Assembly (NCBI RefSeq): GCF_003056345.1
Contig: NZ_PYWB01000008.1
Coordinates: 1-64,000, forward strand
DNA: 64,000 nt
Direction of reading: 5' to 3'
From: Devosia submarina
GTDB taxonomy: Bacteria; Pseudomonadota; Alphaproteobacteria; Rhizobiales; Devosiaceae
Below are positions 15,989 to 26,168 of this stretch, piece after piece. How positions within the stretch are numbered: the first letter of the stretch is position 1; every line of letters starts with the position of its first letter. The notes beneath the pieces are model-generated. The model was not told the origin of the DNA, did not search any database, and saw nothing but the letters and a program-made list of their open reading frames with translations. Both the position numbers and the translations under genes were made by a program.

Positions 15989-17617
15989 GTGGACAATCTG
16001 ACCCAGCTCATCAACCGCATTGGATTGCCGCGCCTGGCCGCGATGGCAGTAGTCGCGGTGCTGATGCTGGGTTTCTTCGCCTTTCTGATGTTGCGGGCGC
16101 AGACCCCCAATCTGGCCCCGCTTTATACCGGCCTGTCGCTGGAGGATTCTTCCGCGATCGTCGCCGAGCTGCAAACGCAGAACGTGCCCTTCGAATTGCG
16201 CGGCGAAGGCGACACAATCCTGGTTCCCCGCGACCAGATCACCACCCTGCGCATGAACCTTGCCGGCTCCGGCCTGCCCCAGCGTGGGCAGGTCGGCTAC
16301 GAGATCTTTGACGAACAGTCGACGCTCGGCGCCACTAGCTTTGTGCAGAACATCAACAATGTTCGGGCTCTCGAAGGCGAGCTCGCCCGCACCATCACTT
16401 CGCTCAACCGCATCAAATCGGCGCGCGTTCACCTCGTCCTGCCCGAACGTGAACTGTTCCGTCGCGAACGCAAGGACCCATCTGCATCCATCGTCCTTTC
16501 CGTGCGTGGCCAGCTGTCCGCCAGCGAAATCCGCGCCGTGCAGCACCTTGTGGCCTCGGCCATTGAAGGACTGACACCCATGCGCGTGTCGATCGTGGAC
16601 GACCAGGGCAATCTGCTGGCCTCCGGCACCGAAAACGAGCAGGGTGCCCTCGCCGGCGAAGCCGATGAGCGCACGCTTGGCTATGAAAATCGCCTGCGCA
16701 CCCGCGTGGAAGACATGCTGGCCAATATCGTCGGCGCCGGCCGCGCCCGCGTCGAAGTGGCCGCCGAGATCGACTACAACCGCTCCACCACAACCGAAGA
16801 GCGCTTCGACCCTGAAGGCCAGGTGGTCCGCTCCACCCAAACGCGCGAATCGCAGAACCTGACCAATGGTGCCGATGGCCAGGTCAGCGTGGCCAATGAA
16901 CTGCCCGGCGCCTCGCAAAACGCCAGCGCTGGCCCAACCGACCAGGGTAGCTCCACCGAAGAAGTCACCAATTACGAGATATCAAAGACCACGCAGACCG
17001 CCGTCACCGAAGCGGGCGCCGTCAAGCGCCTCTCGGTCGCCGTGGTCGTGGACGGCGTCTACACAACTGACGGGGAAGGCAACAGCGTCTACGCCCCCCG
17101 TTCCGCCGAAGAGATCGCACAGATCCAGACACTGGTGCGCTCGGCCGTGGGCTATTCGGAAAATCGGGGCGACTCTGTCCAGGTGGTGAACCTCCAGTTT
17201 GCCGAGCGCCCCGATGTGGCCGCGGCCGGCACCGACGCCAATGGCGGTCTGCTTGATTTCACCCGCGACGACCTCATGAACGGCGCCGAAATGGCCGTTA
17301 CCCTGCTGATCGCCCTGGCGCTGGTGTTCTTTGTCATGCGCCCGCTGCTTAAAAAGGTGCTGACGCCCGAGCCCAAGCCCCTCGCCCTGCCCACCGCGGC
17401 CGAGCTCGGCAACCATGGCGTCCTTTCCGCCGACGGTCAGGTCATCGCCGACCAAAGCGAGCAAGAGCCGCACGACAAGACCCCTGCCTGGGTCGCGAAC
17501 GCCAAATCCATGGGCGAAACCCAGCTCCAGACGCTCAAAACCGTTGGCACGCTGGTTGAAGAAAACCCCCGCCAGGCCGCACTGATCGTGCGCGACTGGC
17601 TCAGTAACGCAGCGTAG
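15989..17617 (+). CDS. fliF: Flagellar MS-ring protein FliF
   Basis: FliF forms the inner-membrane MS ring on which the motor and export gate are built. A membrane span at about 17–37 ([18 protein letters not shown]), the YscJ/FliF ring domain ([60 protein letters not shown]), a Ser/Asn-rich periplasmic middle with [20 protein letters not shown], a second span near 430–450 and a FliG-binding C-terminus are all present. The start is GTG 15989 with a weak Shine–Dalgarno sequence. First of six tightly spaced genes. Confidence 0.95.
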   Translation: MDNLTQLINRIGLPRLAAMAVVAVLMLGFFAFLMLRAQTPNLAPLYTGLSLEDSSAIVAELQTQNVPFELRGEGDTILVPRDQITTLRMNLAGSGLPQRGQVGYEIFDEQSTLGATSFVQNINNVRALEGELARTITSLNRIKSARVHLVLPERELFRRERKDPSASIVLSVRGQLSASEIRAVQHLVASAIEGLTPMRVSIVDDQGNLLASGTENEQGALAGEADERTLGYENRLRTRVEDMLANIVGAGRARVEVAAEIDYNRSTTTEERFDPEGQVVRSTQTRESQNLTNGADGQVSVANELPGASQNASAGPTDQGSSTEEVTNYEISKTTQTAVTEAGAVKRLSVAVVVDGVYTTDGEGNSVYAPRSAEEIAQIQTLVRSAVGYSENRGDSVQVVNLQFAERPDVAAAGTDANGGLLDFTRDDLMNGAEMAVTLLIALALVFFVMRPLLKKVLTPEPKPLALPTAAELGNHGVLSADGQVIADQSEQEPHDKTPAWVANAKSMGETQLQTLKTVGTLVEENPRQAALIVRDWLSNAA

Positions 17618-17622
17618 TCGCC

Positions 17623-18690
17623 ATGTCCCTTGTCCCGCAATCCACCCAAGATCCCAGTGCCAAGCAGCTCGTTGTTGGCGACGCCGCCAACCAGCGCACG
17701 CTCACGGGCGACGAAAAAGCCGCCGCGCTCCTGCTGGCGCTGGGCCCGGACTACGGCAAGCCCATCTTCGACGAACTGGACGAAATCGAGGTGAAGCAGC
17801 TGAGCCGCGCCATGGTTCGCCTTGGCCCGATCACCCAGGAAATGCTCGACGACCTGATGATCGAGTTCGTCACCACCATTTCGTCCAACGGCTCGCTTTC
17901 GGGCAATACCGATTCCACCGAACGCCTGCTGCTCAGCTTCCTGCCGCAGGAAAAGGTCGATTCCATCATGGAAGAGATCCGGGGGCCTGCTGGCCGCAAC
18001 ATGTGGGAGAAGCTCTCCAACGTCCAAGCCGACGTGCTGGCCGCCTATCTCAAGAACGAATACCCCCAAACAATCGCCGTGGTGCTCTCCAAGATCGCCA
18101 CCGAACATGCCTCCAAGGTCCTGGCCGTCCTGCCGGAGGAACTCGCCATGGATGTGGTCCAGCGCATGCTGGGCCTTGATCCCGTTCAAAAGGAAATTCT
18201 GGAGAAGATCGAAACCACGCTGCGCACCGAGTTCATGTCGACACTCAACACCTCCAAGCGCCGCGACAGCCATGAGCAGATGGCCGAAATCTTCAACAGC
18301 TTTGATCGCCAGACCGAAGCCCGTTTCATCACGACGCTGGAAGAACACAATCGCGACGATGCCGAGCGCATCAAGGCGCTGATGTTCACCTTCGAGGATC
18401 TGGGCAAGCTTGAAGCCTCCGCGATCCAGACCCTGCTCACCAAGATGGACAAAAAGGAACTCGCCATGGCGCTCAAGGGCGCCAATGATGGCCTCAAGGA
18501 AATCTTCTTCAGCAACATGTCGGCCCGCACCGCCAAATTGCTCAGGGATGACATGGAGGCAATGGGCCCCGTCCGCCTCAAGGACGTGGACGAGGCGCAG
18601 GGGCGCATGGTGTCTACCGCCAAGGATCTGGCTGCCAAGGGCGAGATCATGATCCTCAAGAGCAAGTCCGACGATCAGATGGTGGCATGA
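17623..18690 (+). CDS. fliG: Flagellar motor switch protein FliG
   Basis: FliG is the torque-generating rotor protein between FliF and FliM/FliN. Conserved middle and C-terminal armadillo-like helices are seen ([60 protein letters not shown]), and the C-terminal torque helix carries charged residues ([20 protein letters not shown]). 355 residues, a normal length. Five bases after fliF; its stop overlaps the fliH start as ATGA. Confidence 0.95.
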   Translation: MSLVPQSTQDPSAKQLVVGDAANQRTLTGDEKAAALLLALGPDYGKPIFDELDEIEVKQLSRAMVRLGPITQEMLDDLMIEFVTTISSNGSLSGNTDSTERLLLSFLPQEKVDSIMEEIRGPAGRNMWEKLSNVQADVLAAYLKNEYPQTIAVVLSKIATEHASKVLAVLPEELAMDVVQRMLGLDPVQKEILEKIETTLRTEFMSTLNTSKRRDSHEQMAEIFNSFDRQTEARFITTLEEHNRDDAERIKALMFTFEDLGKLEASAIQTLLTKMDKKELAMALKGANDGLKEIFFSNMSARTAKLLRDDMEAMGPVRLKDVDEAQGRMVSTAKDLAAKGEIMILKSKSDDQMVA

Positions 18691-19346
18691 TGGCGCAAAT
18701 TGCACGCTTCACCTTTGATCTTGATCTGGGCGAGCGCACCGCCGTGCCCGTCGCGCCGCCCAAGCCCACCGTGCCCGAGGAAGTGGTTGCCCAACTCGTT
18801 GCGCAAGCGCGCGAGGATGCCTATGCCGAAGGCCTGGCCGCCGGTGAGCGCAACGCAACCTCCATGGCCGCCCAGACCCTGGCGGCTGCGGCGGGCATGC
18901 TGGCGACGCAAACCGCCGAGATGGCAGCAGCGCTGGATGATGCAACGCTCAAGGCCCAGCGCGAGGCGATCGAGCTGGCCGCCAGCATCGGGCGCAAGCT
19001 CGCCCTGCATCTTCTTGCCCGTTATCCAAGCACCGAACTCGATGCCCTGATCGCCGAGTGCATGCAAAGCATCGGGGGAGTGCCGCATCTGGTGGTGCGC
19101 TGCCATACCGATATTGCCGACGAAATCCGCGATATCGCCACTGCCCATATGCAGACCTCTGGCTTTTCCGGCCGGCTGATTGTCATGGGCGACCCCGATA
19201 TACGGCTGGGCGATGGCAAGCTCGAATGGGTCGATGGCGGCCTTGTCCGCGACATCGGCGAAATCTCAAAGAACATCGATCGCAAGATCACGGCCTTTCT
19301 TGCCGCTTCGCGCGGACAAGCCGAACTAGGGGAGAGCGAGCATTGA
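18687..19346 (+). CDS. fliH: FliH/FlbE-like flagellar export regulator
   Basis: 219 residues in the position of fliH (flbE in Caulobacter) between fliG and fliN. FliH holds the export ATPase FliI and links it to the C ring. The sequence has an Ala-rich helical region ([40 protein letters not shown]) and a C-terminal domain ([30 protein letters not shown]) typical of alphaproteobacterial FliH. The family is divergent, so the call rests partly on gene order. Overlaps fliG and fliN by 4 bases each. Confidence 0.85.
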   Translation: MMAQIARFTFDLDLGERTAVPVAPPKPTVPEEVVAQLVAQAREDAYAEGLAAGERNATSMAAQTLAAAAGMLATQTAEMAAALDDATLKAQREAIELAASIGRKLALHLLARYPSTELDALIAECMQSIGGVPHLVVRCHTDIADEIRDIATAHMQTSGFSGRLIVMGDPDIRLGDGKLEWVDGGLVRDIGEISKNIDRKITAFLAASRGQAELGESEH

Positions 19347-19690
19347 GCGCTTCCGGACCCGACGACATTTCCACGCGTGAAGACATGAATCTTGAAGAAA
19401 TGACCGCCGGCGGGCGCGGCTCTGCCCCTGAAACCTATGTCGAGCGGACCGCCGCCGATCTGGAAGCTGTGTTCGATGTTCCCGTGCGCATCTCGGTGGT
19501 TCTTGGGCGTACCAAGATGCCGGTCAGCGCGCTGCTCAAGCTCGATACGGGCACCGTGATCGAACTCGACCGCCAAGTTGGCGAGGCCGTCGAAATCTTT
19601 ATCAACGAGCGCCTCGTGGCGCGCGGTGAAATCGTGCTGGTCGATGGCAAGCTCGGCGTCACCATGACTGAAATCATCAAGCCACAATAA
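19343..19690 (+). CDS. fliN: Flagellar motor switch protein FliN
   Basis: The C-terminal surface-presentation domain is clear: VFDVPVRISVVLGRTKMPVS, LLKLDTGTVIELDRQVGEAV, EIFINERLVARGEIVLVDGK, LGVTMTEII. FliN is a C-ring protein that receives switching signals and helps dock FliH. The start is probably TTG 19343, which overlaps the fliH stop and has GGGGAG 8–13 bases upstream; ATG 19385 is the alternative and would shorten it by 14 residues. Confidence 0.93.
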   Translation: MSASGPDDISTREDMNLEEMTAGGRGSAPETYVERTAADLEAVFDVPVRISVVLGRTKMPVSALLKLDTGTVIELDRQVGEAVEIFINERLVARGEIVLVDGKLGVTMTEIIKPQ

Positions 19691-19701
19691 GGGAGGCGAG
19701 G

Positions 19702-21069
19702 ATGCGTCTGCTGATCATCGGGGCCCTTGAGGGTCAACTGAGCGAAGCCACCATGATGGCGATGAATGGCGGGGCCAAGGTCGCCCATGCGCCATCCGTC
19801 GAGATTGCGCTGGCCGCCCTGCGCGCCGGGCGCGGTGCCGACCTCCTTCTTTGCGATGTGGTGATGGACATTGCCGCCCTGATTGCGGGCCTTGAAGCCG
19901 AGCGCATCGCCATTCCCGTCGTGGCCTGTGGGGTCGAGGCCAATGCCGCGGCTGCCGTCAACGCCATTCGCGCCGGCGCCAAGGAATATATCCCCCTGCC
20001 CCCCGACGCCGAACTGATCGCCGCCGTTATCGCGGCCGTTGCGCGCGACAGCTCCGACTTCCTGTTCCGCGACCCTGCCATGGAGCGCGTGGTCCGCATG
20101 GCCGACCAGGTCGCCCCATCCGACGCCTCGATCCTGATCACCGGCGAGTCGGGCACCGGCAAGGAAGTGATTGCCAAATACGTTCATGCCCGCTCCAAGC
20201 GGTCCAACAAGCCGTTCATTTCGGTCAATTGCGCCGCTATTCCCGAGGCGCTGCTGGAGTCCGAACTTTTCGGGCACGAAAAGGGCGCCTTCACCGGCGC
20301 CGTGGCGCGCCGCATCGGCAAGTTCGAGGAAGCATCGGGCGGCACGCTGCTGCTGGACGAAATCTCAGAAATGGATGTGCGCCTGCAGGCCAAGCTCCTG
20401 CGCGCCATTCAGGAGCGGTTGATCGATCGCGTCGGCGGCGGCAAGCCCGTGCCGGTGGATATCCGCATCCTGGCGACCTCCAACCGCAATCTCAGCGAAG
20501 CCGTGCGCGAAGGGACTTTCCGAGAGGATCTGCTGTTCCGCCTCAACGTCATCAATCTGAAGCTCCCCGCCTTGCGCGATCGCCCCGGCGACATCCTGGC
20601 GCTGTCGGAGCATTTCGTTGCCAAATACGCCAAGGCCAACGGCCTGCCGAGCCGCATGCTCTCGCCCGACGCCTGCGAAGCTTTGCTGAAAGCGCCATGG
20701 CCGGGGAACGTGCGCGAACTGGAAAACACGCTCCACCGCGCCGTGCTGCTGTCATCGGGTACCGTGATCGGCCCCGACGCGATCGTTCTCCCCGACGGCA
20801 TGGGGCTCTCCGAAGTGGCCGCCGCAAGCTCGCTTTCGGCGCAGTTGGCCCAAACCGCCCAGACCATGTCGGCAGCGCTCGTTGGCCGCACCGTGGCCGA
20901 TGTGGAGCGCGATTTGATTCTTGATACGCTTGATCACACCCTGGGCAACCGCACCCATGCGGCCAATATCCTGGGCATCTCCATCCGCACGCTGCGCAAC
21001 AAGCTCAACCAATATGCCGATGAAGGCACGCGCATCCCCGAGCCCGGCGAACGCCGGAACGTGGCCTAA
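19702..21069 (+). CDS. flbD: Sigma-54-dependent flagellar transcription factor FlbD
   Basis: An NtrC-type activator: a receiver-like N-terminus (1–115) that keeps an Asp in LLLCDVVMD but departs from the usual pocket, an AAA+ sigma-54 activation domain with Walker A GESGTGKE, GAFTGA contact loop and GGTLLLDEISEMD Walker B, and a Fis-type helix-turn-helix (GNRTHAANILGISIRTLRNK). In Caulobacter FlbD switches on late flagellar genes and represses fliF. The order fliG-fliH-fliN-flbD-flhA is the same here, and a perfect sigma-54 promoter stands before fliK. GGGAGG precedes the ATG. Confidence 0.93.
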   Translation: MRLLIIGALEGQLSEATMMAMNGGAKVAHAPSVEIALAALRAGRGADLLLCDVVMDIAALIAGLEAERIAIPVVACGVEANAAAAVNAIRAGAKEYIPLPPDAELIAAVIAAVARDSSDFLFRDPAMERVVRMADQVAPSDASILITGESGTGKEVIAKYVHARSKRSNKPFISVNCAAIPEALLESELFGHEKGAFTGAVARRIGKFEEASGGTLLLDEISEMDVRLQAKLLRAIQERLIDRVGGGKPVPVDIRILATSNRNLSEAVREGTFREDLLFRLNVINLKLPALRDRPGDILALSEHFVAKYAKANGLPSRMLSPDACEALLKAPWPGNVRELENTLHRAVLLSSGTVIGPDAIVLPDGMGLSEVAAASSLSAQLAQTAQTMSAALVGRTVADVERDLILDTLDHTLGNRTHAANILGISIRTLRNKLNQYADEGTRIPEPGERRNVA

Positions 21070-21076
21070 CCACTAA

Positions 21077-23215
21077 ATGACCGACCTCCCCACCGGCCAG
21101 CACGCCAAGTTCAAGATCCCCACCCCCGCTTCGGTGGTCGATCTGCTTCGTTCCGGCGATATCGCGCTTGCCACAGGCGTGATGAGCCTGATCGTCATCC
21201 TGATCGTGCCCATGCCGGCGCTGCTGGTGGACGCGCTTCTTGCCATCTCGATCGTTTTTTCCGTGATGATCCTGATGACGGCGCTGTTTATCCAGAAGCC
21301 GCTCGAATTCTCGTCCTTCCCGACGGTGCTTTTAATCGCCACCATGCTGCGGCTGGGCCTCAACCTTGCTACCACCCGCCTGATCCTGAGCGAGGGCCAC
21401 AATGGCACCGCCGCTGCGGGTCACGTCATCGAGGCCTTCGGCAATTTCGTCACGCGCGGAAATTTCGTGATCGGTGTCGTCGTGTTCATCATCCTCGTGA
21501 TCGTGAACTTCATCGTCATCACCAAGGGTTCTGGCCGAATTGCTGAAGTCGCCGCACGCTTCAGCCTCGACGCCATGCCGGGCAAGCAAATGGCCATCGA
21601 CGCCGACCTTTCTGCGGGTTTGATCGACGAAGACACTGCCAAGAAGCGCCGCGCGGAACTGGAAGGCGAAAGCGCCTTTTTCGGCAATATGGACGGCGCC
21701 TCCAAATTCGTGCGCGGCGACGCCATTGCCGGCCTCATCATCACCTTCATCAATGTGTCCGCCGGCATTCTGATCGGCGTCATGCAGGAAGGCCTGAGCT
21801 TTGGCGAAGCGGCCAATGTTTATACCCTGCTCACCATTGGCGATGGTCTCGTTTCCCAGATCCCCGCCCTGATCGTTTCCACGGCAGCAGGTATCCTTGT
21901 TTCGAAATCCGGCGTGGCGGGTTCGGCCGACAAGGCCCTTTCGGCCCAGTTCACCGGCTATCCGCGGGCACTGGGCATGTCAGCGGCCGTAATGGGCGCG
22001 CTGGCATTTCTTCCCGGCATGCCCTTTATTCCCTTCATGGCCCTGGCCGGTGGTGTTGGCTATGTCGCCTGGCGCGCTGCCCGCACCAAGGACGAAACCA
22101 AGGCCAGCGATGCCGTCGCAGCCCTCGCCAAGGCCGCGACACAACCCGGCACGCCTGGCGCCACACCGCCCGGCGAGGCTCCCATCACCGATTCGCTCAA
22201 GATCGACGAACTCAAGCTCGAACTGGGCTATGGCCTGCTGGCGCTGGTCAAGGAAGACGAAAGCGGCTCCGACCGCCTCACCGAGCAAATCAAGGCGCTG
22301 CGCCGCCAGCTGGCAACCGAACTCGGCTTCATCATGCCGCCCGTGCGCATCCTCGACAACATGCAGCTCGAGCCTAATGCCTACAAGGTCCGCATCAAGG
22401 AAGTGGAAGCCGGTGCCGGCGAGATCTATGCCAATTTGCTGATGGTCATGGACCCCTATGGCAACAAGATCGACCTGCCGGGCCACCACACCACTGAGCC
22501 CACTTTCGGCCTCCCCGCTACCTGGATCGAACCGGCGCTGCGCGACGAAGCCGAACTGCGCGGCCTTTCCATCATTGATCCCTCGACCGTTATTTCCACG
22601 CACCTCACCGAAGTGCTCAAAACCAATGTCGCGGACCTGCTGAGCTATTCCAACGTGCAATCGCTCCTCTCCGGCCTGCCCAAGGAGCAGCAAAAGCTCG
22701 TGGAAGACATCGTGCCGGGCCTGATCACCGTATCGGGCGTGCAGCGCGTGCTGCAGGCGCTGCTCAATGAGCGCATCTCCATCCGCGACCTCTCGACCAT
22801 TCTTGAAGCCATGGCCGAGATCGCGGCGCCCGGCCGATCCGTGCAGACCATTGCCGAACACGTCCGCTCGCGCCTCGCGCGCCAGCTTTGCGCCGCAAAT
22901 CTGGGGCCAGATGGCAATCTGCCGCTCCTGACCCTTTCGCCCCAATGGGAGCGCGACTTTGCTGAAGCCATGGTGGGCGATGGCGAGAACCGGCACCTGG
23001 CCATGGCGCCATCGCGCCTGCAGCAATTCATCAGCGCCGTGCAACAGGCCTTTGAGCGCGCCGCCCAGATGGGCGAACTGCCCGTGCTGATCACCTCTCC
23101 CGGCATCCGCCCCCATGTGCGCTCCATCATCGAGCGCTTCCGGCCCCAGACCGTGGTGATGAGCCAGAACGAGGTCCATTCCCGCGTCCGCCTCAAGACG
23201 GTGGGCAGTGTCTAG
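21077..23215 (+). CDS. flhA: Flagellar export gate protein FlhA
   Basis: FlhA is the central inner-membrane subunit of the flagellar type III export gate. Eight hydrophobic spans fill residues 25–330, with the FHIPEP-family loop (SFPTVLLIATMLRLGLNLAT; FVIGVVVFIILVIVNFIVIT; GSGRIAEVAARFSLDAMPGK). The cytoplasmic domain follows from about 370 (LKLELGYGLLALVKEDESGS). 712 residues, a normal length. Seven bases after flbD, and it closes the fliF operon. Confidence 0.96.
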   Translation: MTDLPTGQHAKFKIPTPASVVDLLRSGDIALATGVMSLIVILIVPMPALLVDALLAISIVFSVMILMTALFIQKPLEFSSFPTVLLIATMLRLGLNLATTRLILSEGHNGTAAAGHVIEAFGNFVTRGNFVIGVVVFIILVIVNFIVITKGSGRIAEVAARFSLDAMPGKQMAIDADLSAGLIDEDTAKKRRAELEGESAFFGNMDGASKFVRGDAIAGLIITFINVSAGILIGVMQEGLSFGEAANVYTLLTIGDGLVSQIPALIVSTAAGILVSKSGVAGSADKALSAQFTGYPRALGMSAAVMGALAFLPGMPFIPFMALAGGVGYVAWRAARTKDETKASDAVAALAKAATQPGTPGATPPGEAPITDSLKIDELKLELGYGLLALVKEDESGSDRLTEQIKALRRQLATELGFIMPPVRILDNMQLEPNAYKVRIKEVEAGAGEIYANLLMVMDPYGNKIDLPGHHTTEPTFGLPATWIEPALRDEAELRGLSIIDPSTVISTHLTEVLKTNVADLLSYSNVQSLLSGLPKEQQKLVEDIVPGLITVSGVQRVLQALLNERISIRDLSTILEAMAEIAAPGRSVQTIAEHVRSRLARQLCAANLGPDGNLPLLTLSPQWERDFAEAMVGDGENRHLAMAPSRLQQFISAVQQAFERAAQMGELPVLITSPGIRPHVRSIIERFRPQTVVMSQNEVHSRVRLKTVGSV

Positions 23216-23217
23216 CC

Positions 23218-23517
23218 ATGGGCAAGGTCTTTCTTGATGGCCATCTCCAAGTGCCACCCGAAAGCATCGAAGCGGTCCTTGCAGCATTGCCCGAGCATAC
23301 CCGGCTCACCCGCGCCGAACCGGGCTGCCTGCACTTCGAGGTAAGGCAGAGCAGCGAGGATCCCACCCGCTTTCTCGTCTCGGAGATTTTTATCGCCGAA
23401 GACGCCTTTGACGCCCATCAACAGCGGGCCCGCGCATCTGACTGGGCTAAGGTCACTGCCGGCATGCCGCGCCACTACAACATCCGCTGCAGCGACGACG
23501 GCAACGCAACCGGCTGA
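23218..23517 (+). CDS. Antibiotic biosynthesis monooxygenase-type (ABM) protein
   Basis: 99 residues of the ABM dimeric alpha-beta fold: VFLDGHLQVPPESIEAVLAA, RAEPGCLHFEVRQSSEDPTR, FLVSEIFIAEDAFDAHQQ, ending in RHYNIRC. These small enzymes are often quinol or heme-linked oxygenases; the substrate is not predictable. It begins two bases after the flhA stop, so it rides on the flagellar operon although no flagellar role is known. Confidence 0.82.
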   Translation: MGKVFLDGHLQVPPESIEAVLAALPEHTRLTRAEPGCLHFEVRQSSEDPTRFLVSEIFIAEDAFDAHQQRARASDWAKVTAGMPRHYNIRCSDDGNATG

Positions 23518-23529
23518 CCTCGACCCCGA

Positions 23530-24234
23530 CTATTCCGGCCGTTTAGGAATATCGAGCCCGCGCTGCACAGCGGCGCGGGCAAGGCCCCGCTCCAGCCAAG
23601 CCGGTACCGCCTTGAGGCTCCTATAATCCACCAGATCGGCCGCGCCATAGAATTCCACGATAGCGCGCACCCAACCAAGGCACGCTATGTCAGCAATGGA
23701 ATATTCGTCCATCAGCCACTCGCGCCTCTCAAGTCGGGTTTCCAGAACACCCAGCACCCGCTTTGATTCCGCGGCATAGCGGTCGCGCGGCCGCTTGTCT
23801 TCGTAATCCTTGCCGGCAAACTTGTGGAAGAACCCCAGCTGCCCGAACATCGGCCCGATGGAAGCCATCTGGAACATGACCCACTGGATCGTCTGGTAGC
23901 GCCGGGCCGGATCAGCCGAAAGAAGCTGACCTGATTTTTCAGCGAGATAGATCAGGATCGCGCCTGATTCAAACAACTCCAGCGGCTTCCCACCCGGACC
24001 ATTGGGGTCAATGATTGCGGGGATCTTGCCATTGGGATTGAGCGCCAGGAAATCCGGCCCCCAGGTCTCGTTCTTGGTGATGTTCACCAGATGGGCCTCA
24101 TAGGGTAGGCCGGTTTCCTCCAGCATGATCGAAACCTTGACGCCATTGGGCGTCGGGAAGGAATAAAGCTGAATGATTTCGGGATTCTGCGCCGGCCAGC
24201 GCTGGGCGACGGGAAACTGGGAAAAATCGGCCAT
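23530..24234 (-). CDS. Glutathione S-transferase, YghU/nu-class-like
   Basis: 234 residues with the nu-class N-terminus IIQLYSFPTPNGVKVSIMLE, substrate-side motifs NPNGKIPAIIDPNGPGGKPL and LFESGAILIYLAEKSGQLL, and the helical half (MFGQLGFFHKFAGKDYEDKR). The PTPNG segment is typical of YghU-like enzymes, which reduce disulfide-bonded glutathione or organic hydroperoxides. ATG 24234 has GGAG upstream; the frame reaching 24300 is not needed. Converges with the ABM gene. Confidence 0.9.
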   Translation of the reverse strand: MADFSQFPVAQRWPAQNPEIIQLYSFPTPNGVKVSIMLEETGLPYEAHLVNITKNETWGPDFLALNPNGKIPAIIDPNGPGGKPLELFESGAILIYLAEKSGQLLSADPARRYQTIQWVMFQMASIGPMFGQLGFFHKFAGKDYEDKRPRDRYAAESKRVLGVLETRLERREWLMDEYSIADIACLGWVRAIVEFYGAADLVDYRSLKAVPAWLERGLARAAVQRGLDIPKRPE

Positions 24235-24407
24235 TGATTTTGCTCCAAAAGAGAAAGCCTGCCGCCGGCACTCGGGCGGGCAAATCGGCGGCGCACTCAA
24301 ATCGGGATGGGACGCCGCGGCTGAACATGGCGGCGCACTGTCCTCTATTCAAGCCAAGGAACAGCGCCAGCTTTCGTGCATTGTCTCAATCCACCACGGG
24401 GCTGATC

Positions 24408-25466
24408 ATGAAGTTATTTGTCTGCGATCATTGCGGCAACACGATTTACTTCGAGAACGCCCTCTGCGAGCGCTGCGGCCACCAGCTCGGCTATATTCCC
24501 GAAAAGAATGCCCTGGTTTCCCTGGTGTGCGATGGGCAGACATGGTCCTCGCCGGCATATCCCGGAGAGAACTATGTATTTTGCGACAATGCCAAGCATG
24601 CAGCCTGCAATTGGCTGGTCTCCGCCGAACCGGGGGGCAATATCTTCTGCGCCGCGTGCCGGCACAATGAAACCATTCCTGCCTTAGGCCATCCGCTGAA
24701 CCTGGAACGTTGGCAGACCATAGAGCGGGCCAAAAAGCGCCTGTTCTATTCCCTTCTGCGGCTTGGCCTGCCGCTCCAGACCCGCATTGAAGACCCAGAG
24801 CACGGCCTGTCCTTTCGTTTCCTGGCGGATGAGCCGGAGCAAGGGGGTGCGGTGATGACGGGCCACGAAAACGGCATCATCACCATTGCCCTGGTGGAAG
24901 CTGACGATGCAGAGCGCGAAAGCCGCCGCACCAGCATGGGCGAGCCCTACCGAACCTTGCTCGGCCACTTTCGACACGAAATCGCCCATCATTATTGGGA
25001 TCTGCTGGTGGAAGGCAAAGCACCGCTGCAGCGTTTCCGCCAACTGTTTGGCGACGAAACGGCAGATTACGGGCAGGCTCTGCAAAATCACTACGCCAAT
25101 GGGGCTCCGGTCGGCTGGCCGCAGAACTTCATCAGCGCCTATGCCACCTCGCACCCCTGGGAAGATTTCGCCGAAACCTTTGCCCATTATCTTCACATCA
25201 CCGACACAGTGGAAATGGCGGCAGCCTTTGGCGTGCAGGCCCGCCCCAGCACCGGTGATCGCAGCCTGTCCGTCCGGGTGAACTTCGACCCCTATACGGC
25301 GTCCGATGCGCAGACCCTGGTCAACAACTGGATCCCGCTGGCCTCCATGCTCAACAATCTCAACCGCGCCATGGGGCATCCTGACGCTTACCCCTTCGTG
25401 CTGTCGCCGGCCGTAGTGGAGAAGCTGGGGTTTATTCACGAGCTGGTGCATGGGGTCCGGGCCTAA
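24408..25466 (+). CDS. Putative zinc-binding metallopeptidase (DUF2248-type)
   Basis: 352 residues. The N-terminal zinc ribbon is CDHCG…CERCG (residues 6–23), followed by two further Cys pairs, at about 60–67 and 81–84. The metallopeptidase motif HEIAHHYWD (190–198) supplies two His and the Glu, and HPWEDFAETFAHYLHITD a third ligand. Family members are annotated as putative zinc metallopeptidases of unknown substrate. I chose ATG 24408 (MKLFVCDHC); an upstream in-frame ATG at 24234 overlaps the divergent GST start. It stands alone. Confidence 0.88.
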   Translation: MKLFVCDHCGNTIYFENALCERCGHQLGYIPEKNALVSLVCDGQTWSSPAYPGENYVFCDNAKHAACNWLVSAEPGGNIFCAACRHNETIPALGHPLNLERWQTIERAKKRLFYSLLRLGLPLQTRIEDPEHGLSFRFLADEPEQGGAVMTGHENGIITIALVEADDAERESRRTSMGEPYRTLLGHFRHEIAHHYWDLLVEGKAPLQRFRQLFGDETADYGQALQNHYANGAPVGWPQNFISAYATSHPWEDFAETFAHYLHITDTVEMAAAFGVQARPSTGDRSLSVRVNFDPYTASDAQTLVNNWIPLASMLNNLNRAMGHPDAYPFVLSPAVVEKLGFIHELVHGVRA

Positions 25467-25512
25467 GTGAGGGTCCTTCCCAAGCACTGTCTCCTTCCGC
25501 TATCCTCCTCCC

Positions 25513-25968
25513 ATGCCTATCACCATCCTTCAGGTCCCCTCCTTTTCCACCCTCTGCAACGCTGCCTTTGCCTTGCGGCGGGAAGTCTTTGTCTGGGAGC
25601 AAAAAGTTCCCGAGGCTGAAGAGCACGATGCGGATGACTTCACGGCCACCCATTTCGTGGCTGTTGCCGAAGGCGAAGTGGTGGGTACGCTGCGCCTCAT
25701 CTTCAAGCCCGAGCATGTCAAGATCGGCCGGGTTGCTGTCCGGCAAACTTTTCGTGGCCGGGGCATCGCCAGGCTCATGATCGAAGCAGCGATGGACCAT
25801 GCCCGCGCGCAGGGCCAGGACCGGTTTTACCTCACAGCGCAATCGGACAAGTTGGCCATGTATGAAAAGCTCGGCTTTGCAGCTTTTGGCCCCGAATTCA
25901 CCGACGGCGGCATGCCGCACCGTGCCATGCGCAGCTATGACCGTGAAAGCGCCGAGTTAACCAATTAG
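25513..25968 (+). CDS. GNAT-family N-acetyltransferase
   Basis: 151 residues with the acetyl-CoA pyrophosphate loop V-R-Q-T-F-R-G-R-G-I-A (about residues 76–86), the preceding strand VKIGRVAV, and the C-terminal QGQDRFYLTAQSDKLAMYEK then LGFAAFG. Closest in feel to ElaA-like acyltransferases. Transfers acetyl from acetyl-CoA to an amine; substrate unknown. Its stop codon lies within the TTAG of a CtrA-like site. Confidence 0.88.
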   Translation: MPITILQVPSFSTLCNAAFALRREVFVWEQKVPEAEEHDADDFTATHFVAVAEGEVVGTLRLIFKPEHVKIGRVAVRQTFRGRGIARLMIEAAMDHARAQGQDRFYLTAQSDKLAMYEKLGFAAFGPEFTDGGMPHRAMRSYDRESAELTN

Positions 25969-25979
25969 CCTGTGCTTAA
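25965..25979 (+). promoter_or_regulatory. CtrA-box-like site between a GNAT gene and a structured region
   Basis: TTAG-N7-TTAA, the same form as the site before sciP. One mismatch to the full box. Confidence 0.35.
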
Positions 25980-26021
25980 GCCTATTTCGGTGCACCATCT
26001 GGACGACCACGATAGGTACGA

Positions 26022-26136
26022 TATTGTCGCCCACACTGGGCAGTTCGCGACGTAAATTGGCGCGGTGCCCAGAATAATAATCCGCCAGGGAGGCGGGAAA
26101 GGCCGGCCTCGTTCTGCGAGAGCCGGCCTTTTATTT
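26022..26136 (+). ncRNA. Possible small RNA ending in a strong terminator
   Basis: A 300-base gap has no reading frame but is rich in inverted repeats: GTCGC…GCGAC around CCCACACTGGG near 26025–26050, GGCGCGGTGCC near 26059, CCGCC…GGCGG near 26082–26095, then AAAGGCCGGC/GCCGGCCTTT (26098–26131) with a TTATTT tail. The terminator is 130 bases from the GNAT stop, too far for a simple gene end. I know no Rfam family that it matches. Confidence 0.35.
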
Positions 26137-26168
26137 GCGCCAAAAATGTGATGTCGCGAAACCTTCGC

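Noticed and set aside
15467-16918. 483-codon minus-strand frame opposite fliF
   Set aside because: Shadow of fliF, and it would also overlap the GST gene.
17545-17560. TGGCAC-N5-TTGA, a sigma-54-like match inside the end of fliF
   Set aside because: The −12 element lacks the required GC, and fliG needs no separate promoter this close.
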